This document shows positions 58,952 through 64,000 of a stretch of DNA of 64,000 nucleotides, one piece after another. The number at the start of each line of letters is the position of its first letter. Position 1 is the first letter of the stretch. Source of the stretch: an uncultured Actinomycetes bacterium (GTDB taxonomy: Bacteria > Actinomycetota > Actinomycetes > Nanopelagicales > Nanopelagicaceae). A model generated the notes under the pieces. It did not search any database. It was not told the origin of the DNA and saw only the letters and a program-made list of their open reading frames with translations. The DNA lies in contig CALEGP010000034.1 of assembly GCA_937876245.1 (NCBI GenBank), forward strand, positions 1-64,000, read 5' to 3'. The position numbers were made by a program, and so were the translations under genes.

Positions 58952-60055
58952 TTATCTCTGATGTGTAAGTAACGGTACTTCGACCTCCACCTCTTCTAGA
59001 CCGCCGTGATGGCCAACCATCTTGCTCTCTTCTTTTATTCGCTCTGGGTCAATAAGTATCATTTCAGATTTAGCTACGACTACTACATCGCCCATTCGCT
59101 CTTGGCTGTCGATGAGCGTTTCGGCTCCAAATAACTGATGAGCTATTGCTTCCTCCCGGGTATATATGCTCGCCTTTTCACCTAAGAACTCCCGCCAAAT
59201 TGCAGCCGTGTCTCTCATGGCGCCTTCTCTTACGTAAATATGGCGGGCGCGGGGTTCGCCTCCAACCAGAGTTACATTTTCCATTAAACTATTTTCCTGG
59301 CCCAAGATAATTTTTTCCCCAACATTTACCATGCCGTGATCCGCTGTAACCCATAGCCGCGTTCCTTTTGGCAATCGATCTCGCAGGCCAGTTATGAGTT
59401 CCGCTACGAACGCAAGGGCGCTTAACCATTTTTCCGACCCAACGCCCTCTTCGTGTCCGGCATGATCTAAATTATTGATATACACGTAAGAGAAAGATGG
59501 CGAGGTTCCCATTGCCTCGACAGTGTTTTCAATAATTTCGGGAAGTTGATTTGCCCCTAAGTATTGTGCCCCGCGCAGAGCTGCCTGAGTGAAGCCAGAC
59601 CCTTCATATCTTTTAGCGGCAATATGCGAAACCCTTATGCCTTGATCTGCTGCTCGCTGGAAAAGAGTCGGGACTTTCTGCCACACAAGCGGATCAACTC
59701 GTTCGTCCCACTTAAGAGAATTTAGTAATCGCCCTGGCTCACCACTGCGAGGAACTCTGACCGTGTATCCGAGCATGCCGTGAATACCAGGAAGTACGCC
59801 CGTTCCGAGTGAAGATAGGTTCGTTGCCGTAGTGGATGGAAAATGAGATTTTAAGTTTCCGAGCTCCCTGAGTTGCGAAAAAATTGGAAATTGTGCCCCG
59901 AATTGCTCTATTAGCTGGGCCCCCATTCCATCAATCAATAAGAGACATTCGCGAGAATCTGGATTTACCTCGATACCTAGTTCGTTCTTTGCTCCTGCAA
60001 CACCAAGGGATGAAAATATCGAATTCGAGAGCGCCGCCAAATTCCGAGGATTCAT
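58952..60055 (-). CDS. Alkaline phosphatase/nucleotide pyrophosphatase superfamily enzyme
   Basis: A phosphodiesterase-like protein with LLLIDGMGAQLI (first metal Asp), SHFPSTTATNLSSLGTG with the nucleophile Thr, VYINNLDHAGHEEG and WVTADHGMVNVG, the usual metal ligands. No signal peptide is seen, so it acts in the cytoplasm. I take ATG at 60055 (367 residues), whose next residues match actinobacterial relatives; a longer frame to 60133 would overlap psuG. Substrate unknown. Confidence 0.85.
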   Translation of the reverse strand: MNPRNLAALSNSIFSSLGVAGAKNELGIEVNPDSRECLLLIDGMGAQLIEQFGAQFPIFSQLRELGNLKSHFPSTTATNLSSLGTGVLPGIHGMLGYTVRVPRSGEPGRLLNSLKWDERVDPLVWQKVPTLFQRAADQGIRVSHIAAKRYEGSGFTQAALRGAQYLGANQLPEIIENTVEAMGTSPSFSYVYINNLDHAGHEEGVGSEKWLSALAFVAELITGLRDRLPKGTRLWVTADHGMVNVGEKIILGQENSLMENVTLVGGEPRARHIYVREGAMRDTAAIWREFLGEKASIYTREEAIAHQLFGAETLIDSQERMGDVVVVAKSEMILIDPERIKEESKMVGHHGGLEEVEVEVPLLTHQR

Positions 60056-60115
60056 GGCTCTATCTTGCCCTAACTCTTTTAGCCATAGTGCAATGCGCTG
60101 ATGTAATGTGCGCTG

Positions 60116-61000
60116 GTGATCAAGTATTCTCATGAAGTAACAGCCGCGCAGAGTCAGAACCGACCAATCGTCGCGCTCGAGTCAACGATTATTTCACATG
60201 GCCTGCCTCGTCCGACAAATCTAATCGTGGCTAACGAAGTTGAGGAAATTGTTCGAGCATCTGGCGCGATTCCTGCCACAATCGCGATTATCGATGGCCA
60301 GATTCATGTTGGCCTTGAATCCGATCAACTCGAGCGAATCGCAAATGACGATAACTTCGTTAAGGCCTCTACGCGAGACCTTGCGATAATTTGCGCAACT
60401 GGCAAAAGCGCTGCAACAACCGTGGCCGCAACTTCTCATATTGCCCGACTTGCTAACATCGATGTTTTTGCTACTGGCGGCCTAGGTGGCGTCCACAGAG
60501 GAGCCGATTATGATGAATCGGCAGACCTAATCGAGCTGGCTAAGACTTCGATAATAATTGTCTGTGCCGGCGTTAAATCAATTTTGAATGTATCTGGAAC
60601 TTTGGAGAGATTGGAGACATTCGCAATTCCTGTTCTTGGATACCAAACTAATAAATTTCCAGGCTTCTACTTAACTGACTCAGGATTTGAGATAGAGCAT
60701 CGAGTCGATAACGTGCAAGAAATCGCCAAAATCTGGCATCTACGTCACGATTTAACAACCGATGACACTGCAATAATTGTGGCCAATCCGGTTTCTAATC
60801 AGATGGAATTATCTCTCCATAACAAAATATTGAATGAAGGTATGGCTGCCGCTACTAAAGCACGCATCACCGGAAAAAGCGTTACCCCTTTCTTGCTCGA
60901 ACATTTCCATGCGACCAGTGGTGGCGAATCCCTGCGAGTGAATATAGAAATCATAAAAGCGAATGCCAAATTGGCCGCGGAAATAGCCTGCGCGCTTTAA
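60116..61000 (+). CDS. psuG: Pseudouridine-5'-phosphate glycosidase
   Basis: Splits pseudouridine 5'-phosphate to uracil and ribose 5-phosphate. The 294-residue protein has VALESTIISHGLPRP, FATGGLGGVHRGA, VVCAGVKSILN-like text (read here as IVCAGVKSILN), VLGYQTNKFPGFY and NPVSNQMEL. The start is GTG at 60116 with TAATGT exactly six bases upstream, probably leaderless. The kinase that makes its substrate is encoded 4 bases downstream. Confidence 0.95.
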   Translation: MIKYSHEVTAAQSQNRPIVALESTIISHGLPRPTNLIVANEVEEIVRASGAIPATIAIIDGQIHVGLESDQLERIANDDNFVKASTRDLAIICATGKSAATTVAATSHIARLANIDVFATGGLGGVHRGADYDESADLIELAKTSIIIVCAGVKSILNVSGTLERLETFAIPVLGYQTNKFPGFYLTDSGFEIEHRVDNVQEIAKIWHLRHDLTTDDTAIIVANPVSNQMELSLHNKILNEGMAAATKARITGKSVTPFLLEHFHATSGGESLRVNIEIIKANAKLAAEIACAL

Positions 61001-61004
61001 TCAA

Positions 61005-61904
61005 ATGTCGGCCGCTATAAAAATACTCTGCATTGGTGACATCATGCTTGATGTAACAGTTCTATTAAAGAAACCCATAGTTGAAGGGCTGGAGACTCGA
61101 GCTGAGATTTCCACCCAAGGTGGCGGGGCCGCAGCAAATGTTGCCTCGTGGCTTTCTTGCGCTGGAGTAGCTTCATATTTAGTTACTCGAATTGGTGAGG
61201 ATTCTGCAGGAAAGACCCTGATGACGGAATTGGACGCATATGGCGTCGAGCATTCGAAGAGCGTTGTTCCTGGTGCGAATACCGGTGTTGTTGTCGTAAT
61301 TGTTGGCGTCGATGGTGAGCGCACAATGTTTCCAGATTCCGGTGCAAATGGTGGTCTCACGCTTTCCGACGTTCCGGATCTTTCAGATTTTACTGCGGCA
61401 TATATCTCTGCCTACTCGCTTATCAATCCCCAGTCTCGTTCTGGAGTTCTCCAAATAATAAGTTCGATAAGCGCTGCAGGGTTACCAATTATTCTCGATC
61501 CGGCAACCGTAGGTGTAATTATGGAAGTCGGAGCAGCAAACGCCAATGATTGGTTGCAATCTGTAGATACTCTAATTTTAAACGAAGAGGAATCACAGTT
61601 CTTAACTGGCAAGGAAAATCCAATTGAGGCAACCTCGCAACTTCTCAAGAGCGTTAATACTGTGGTTATCAAGCGAGGAGCCAAGGGAGCCTTGGGTCAA
61701 ACTCGCGGCGAAAAATTGGTTCAGGTTGGCGCCCAGAGAACTGCTGTGATTAATACAACTGGTGCTGGCGACGCCTTCGCTGCTGGATTTATAAAGATTT
61801 GGGCAGCCAATGGCCCTTTACTAGAGGCTTTAGAATCTGGAGCCGACCTGGCAGCACAATGTGTTGCATTAATCGGTGCCAGACCGCTTGTCGCTACCGA
61901 CTAA
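61005..61904 (+). CDS. psuK: PfkB family kinase, probably pseudouridine kinase
   Basis: A 299-residue ribokinase-fold enzyme with [16 protein letters not shown] near the N-terminus and the C-terminal signature [13 protein letters not shown] carrying the catalytic Asp. Adjacent placement to psuG indicates phosphorylation of pseudouridine, the first step of pseudouridine breakdown. A general sugar kinase cannot be excluded from sequence alone. Confidence 0.85.
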   Translation: MSAAIKILCIGDIMLDVTVLLKKPIVEGLETRAEISTQGGGAAANVASWLSCAGVASYLVTRIGEDSAGKTLMTELDAYGVEHSKSVVPGANTGVVVVIVGVDGERTMFPDSGANGGLTLSDVPDLSDFTAAYISAYSLINPQSRSGVLQIISSISAAGLPIILDPATVGVIMEVGAANANDWLQSVDTLILNEEESQFLTGKENPIEATSQLLKSVNTVVIKRGAKGALGQTRGEKLVQVGAQRTAVINTTGAGDAFAAGFIKIWAANGPLLEALESGADLAAQCVALIGARPLVATD

Positions 61905-61933
61905 TCACTCACTTCATTGGCAAGATACGCCTC

Positions 61934-63430
61934 ATGGCAAAAACACCCAAAGCCGTTCTCCCGAAACCAGGTGAGAACCCAGGTCGAATAATTGATATTG
62001 ATGTCTCAACAGAGATGTCCGAATCTTTTCTCGAATATGCATATTCAGTAATTTATTCACGTGCGCTACCCGATGCACGGGATGGACTAAAGCCAGTACA
62101 ACGGCGCATCCTCCATCAAATGTCTGAGATGGGACTACGTCCAGATAAAGGTCACGTTAAATGCGCCCGCGCAGTTGGTGAAGTAATGGGTAAGTTGCAC
62201 CCACATGGCGACAGCGCTATTTATGACGCCATGGTGCGTATGGCACAAAGTTTTTCGATGCGTCTTCCACTAATTGATGGTCATGGAAACTTTGGTTCGC
62301 TAGATTCCGGCCCAGCTGCAATGCGATACACCGAGTCTCGTCTTGCTCCAGCAGCGATGGCCATGGTTAATGAATCCGATGAAGACACTGTTGATTTTGG
62401 CGCAAACTATGACGGCCAACTATTGGAGCCACAGGTTCTTCCTGCTGCATTTCCAAATCTTCTAGTTAATGGCGCAACTGGGATTGCCGTCGGTATGGCC
62501 ACGAACATGCCGCCCCATAATTTAGGTGAAGTAATTGCCGCAACTAAGCATTTAATAGAAAATCCAAAGGCGACGCTCAAAGCGCTAATGAAATTCATAC
62601 CTGCTCCTGATTTCCCAACGGGCGGCGAGATTGTTGGCAAAGAGGGAATAGTAGAGGCTTACGAATCTGGGCGAGGTTCATTTAAAGTACGTGCAACTGT
62701 TGCGATCGAAAAGGTAACAGCTAGGAAACAAGGACTCGTAATTACTGAGCTCCCTTACAATATTGGCCCTGAAAAAATTGTCGAGAAAATTGCAGACCTT
62801 GTTAAAGCAAAGAAGATTCAAGGGATTTCTGACATCATCGACTTGTCCGACGGACAGCAAGGAACAAAAGTTGTCGTTGAACTCAAAAACGGATTTGTTC
62901 CCGAGGAAGTACTGGCAAACCTTTTTAAACTGACTCCGATGGAGGATCAATTCTCTGTTAATGCTGTTGCCCTAGTTGGCGGAAAACCGCTAACTCTAGG
63001 ATTAAAGCAATTGCTTCAGGTATTTATTGATCACCGTATCGAAGTGATCAGACGTCGTTCCGAATTCCGCAAAGCAAAAGCTGAGAACCGGCTCAACTTG
63101 GTAGATGGCTTACTGAAAGCCATTATTGATATAGATAAAGTTATTAAACTAATTCGCGCCGCCCAAGATGCGCCGGAGGCCAAGGCGGCACTCATCAAGG
63201 CCTATAAATTATCTGACGAGCAGGCAACCTACATCCTGGATATGCCACTTCGTCGGCTTACAAAGCTAAGCAAACTTGAGCTTGAAACCGAACAGAAGGA
63301 ATTAAGTGTAATCGTAAAAAAACTCAAAGCACTTCTTGCATCTGATGAAGCAATTAAGGCCCAGGTTTCCCTTGAGCTCGATCAGGCAAGTAAGAATTTT
63401 GCAACCCCGCGGCGAACCCGTATTGCTTAA
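61934..63430 (+). CDS. parC: Type IIA topoisomerase A subunit (ParC/GyrA-like) lacking the C-terminal domain
   Basis: A 498-residue protein with the winged-helix core [31 protein letters not shown] and the catalytic tyrosine in AMRYTESRL, the tower domain, and the coiled coil ending [17 protein letters not shown]. It stops at TPRRTRIA, just where other proteins pass into the beta-pinwheel domain. ParC versus GyrA cannot be settled, but a second, shortened copy is most likely ParC. No parE is adjacent. ATG at 61934 starts the typical N-terminus; an earlier frame opens inside psuK. Confidence 0.9.
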   Translation: MAKTPKAVLPKPGENPGRIIDIDVSTEMSESFLEYAYSVIYSRALPDARDGLKPVQRRILHQMSEMGLRPDKGHVKCARAVGEVMGKLHPHGDSAIYDAMVRMAQSFSMRLPLIDGHGNFGSLDSGPAAMRYTESRLAPAAMAMVNESDEDTVDFGANYDGQLLEPQVLPAAFPNLLVNGATGIAVGMATNMPPHNLGEVIAATKHLIENPKATLKALMKFIPAPDFPTGGEIVGKEGIVEAYESGRGSFKVRATVAIEKVTARKQGLVITELPYNIGPEKIVEKIADLVKAKKIQGISDIIDLSDGQQGTKVVVELKNGFVPEEVLANLFKLTPMEDQFSVNAVALVGGKPLTLGLKQLLQVFIDHRIEVIRRRSEFRKAKAENRLNLVDGLLKAIIDIDKVIKLIRAAQDAPEAKAALIKAYKLSDEQATYILDMPLRRLTKLSKLELETEQKELSVIVKKLKALLASDEAIKAQVSLELDQASKNFATPRRTRIA

Positions 63431-63502
63431 TTTTTACTTTTCTACCTAACCCCCACGACTTCTCATATTCCAAAGTTTCACTCCTTGGGCTGGGCTCAAA
63501 TA

Positions 63503-63817
63503 ATGGCAAACTTATTTGATCCTCTGACCCCTCGCGGTACCACTTTTCAAAATCGAGTTTGGGTCTCTTCGATGTGTCAGTACTCGGCAGTTGATGGGTT
63601 AATCGGGAAGTGGCACCTGACTTACTTAACTTCATTTGCAACAGGAGCTCCTGGTTTAATTATGGTTTAAGCTTCGGGAGTTGTTCCTAAGGCAAGAATT
63701 TCGATTGGTTGCCCTTCCCCCGAGATCAAGGCAAAAGTAGATGCCTTCAGAGAAATAATTGACTTTTGTGATGACCAAAATGTAAAAATGGGAATTCAGC
63801 TTGCTCATGCTGGTCAA
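63503..63817 (+). pseudogene. Broken Old Yellow Enzyme (NADH:flavin oxidoreductase) gene
   Basis: From ATG at 63503 the frame reads like an OYE N-terminus: LFDPLTPRGTTFQNRV, MCQYSAVDGLIGKWHL, GAPGLIMV. Then TAA at 63668-63670 replaces what is normally Glu (VMVEA), and the same frame continues with the next family segment (SGVVPKARISIGCPSPE, then MGIQLAHAG). After that resemblance stops, about 37 bases before the stress protein gene on the other strand. So there is one nonsense change and loss of roughly two thirds of the gene. Confidence 0.85.
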
Positions 63818-63853
63818 AACGAGGAAGAACTCTTTAATTTCCTAAAGTTTTCG

Positions 63854-64000
63854 TTATTTCCTATTATGAATTATTAATACGGGGCAATACGACTCGACTG
63901 CAATTTTGGAACTTACTGAGCCAAGAACCAGATCGAAAAGGGCGCCATGTCCTCGTGATCCCACGACCAACAACTCTGAACCCTTGCTCGCTTCAATCAG
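63854..64000 (-). CDS. Universal stress protein, C-terminal end (partial)
   Basis: Reading leftwards from the window edge, 48 codons end with TAA at 63854. GSRGHGALFDLVLGSVS matches the ATP-binding signature G-x2-G-x9-G-S of UspA domains, and the end CPVLIIHN is the usual last strand. The N-terminal part lies beyond the right edge. Whether one or two Usp domains are present cannot be seen. Confidence 0.88.
   Translation of the reverse strand: MIEASKGSELLVVGSRGHGALFDLVLGSVSSKIAVESYCPVLIIHNRK

Noticed and set aside
63431-63502. A frameshifted C-terminal domain of parC
   Set aside because: None of the three forward frames after the stop shows pinwheel-like repeats, and a new gene remnant begins at 63503.
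1-64000. tRNA, rRNA, CRISPR, insertion sequence, prophage or defence genes
   Set aside because: None was recognised; the window reads as core chromosome with a few accessory genes.

Overview
The window looks like a stretch of chromosome from a small, streamlined, low-GC actinobacterium. An affiliation with freshwater acI/Nanopelagicales-type planktonic Actinobacteria is my inference from gene content and compaction, not a database match. The actinobacterial signs are a division/cell-wall cluster with MraZ, SepF and no FtsA, a SepH (DUF3071) gene, DUF3040 and DUF6504 genes, a class II DAHP synthase, an mycobacterial-type SOS box, a translational-type T-box before ileS and an apparent mraW RNA motif. 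MurE carries the DNPR motif of meso-diaminopimelate enzymes. Genes are packed tightly: most neighbours in operons overlap by 1-11 bases, five convergent pairs overlap tail to tail, and several genes appear to be leaderless.

Layout. 1-3545: the 5' end of a Lys/Ala/Pro-rich protein (minus strand, off the left edge) diverges from a T-box-controlled ileS. 3542-20415 (minus): the division and cell wall cluster, transcribed mraZ, rsmH, ftsL, ftsI, murE, murF, mraY, murD, ftsW, murG, murC, ftsQ, ftsZ, pgeF, yggS, sepF, yggT, with an MraZ operator array in front and a structured RNA between mraZ and rsmH. 20616-25881 (minus): DUF3040, then an SOS-controlled DUF6504-dnaE-dinB mutagenesis operon. 25978-29424: DoxX, TauE/SafE, CopC, Sco1, ArsC-like and YbaK genes. 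29421-39218: a split carotenoid cluster. One part has a hydrolase, a CrtA-like monooxygenase, a CruF-like hydratase, a family 2 glycosyltransferase and a CrtD-like desaturase. The other has crtE, crtI and crtB. metF and a CDP-alcohol phosphatidyltransferase lie between them on the other strand. 39237-40455: a TPP riboswitch, a PnuT-type thiamine transporter and an overlapping P-loop kinase. 40465-51512: PASTA kinase, nfo, two EamA transporters, threonine aldolase, ogt, DAHP synthase, a PPi-type phosphofructokinase, xylulokinase and an esterase. 51496-57057 (minus): rplS, lepB, rnhB, yraN, comM, dprA, era. 57219-64000: suhB, sepH, a phosphodiesterase, psuG-psuK, a parC lacking its C-terminal domain, a broken Old Yellow Enzyme gene and the end of a universal stress protein gene.

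The most interesting points are the carotenoid tailoring set, which predicts an acyclic, hydroxylated, oxo and glycosylated carotenoid with no cyclase present; the PnuT-kinase pair under one TPP riboswitch, a possible transport-and-trap module; an IleRS whose HIGH motif has become GTHH, a change linked to high mupirocin resistance in other type 2 IleRSs; the stacked cis-regulation of the cell wall cluster; and the LexA box lying exactly on the start of a leaderless SOS operon. No CRISPR array, insertion sequence, tRNA or rRNA gene was seen.
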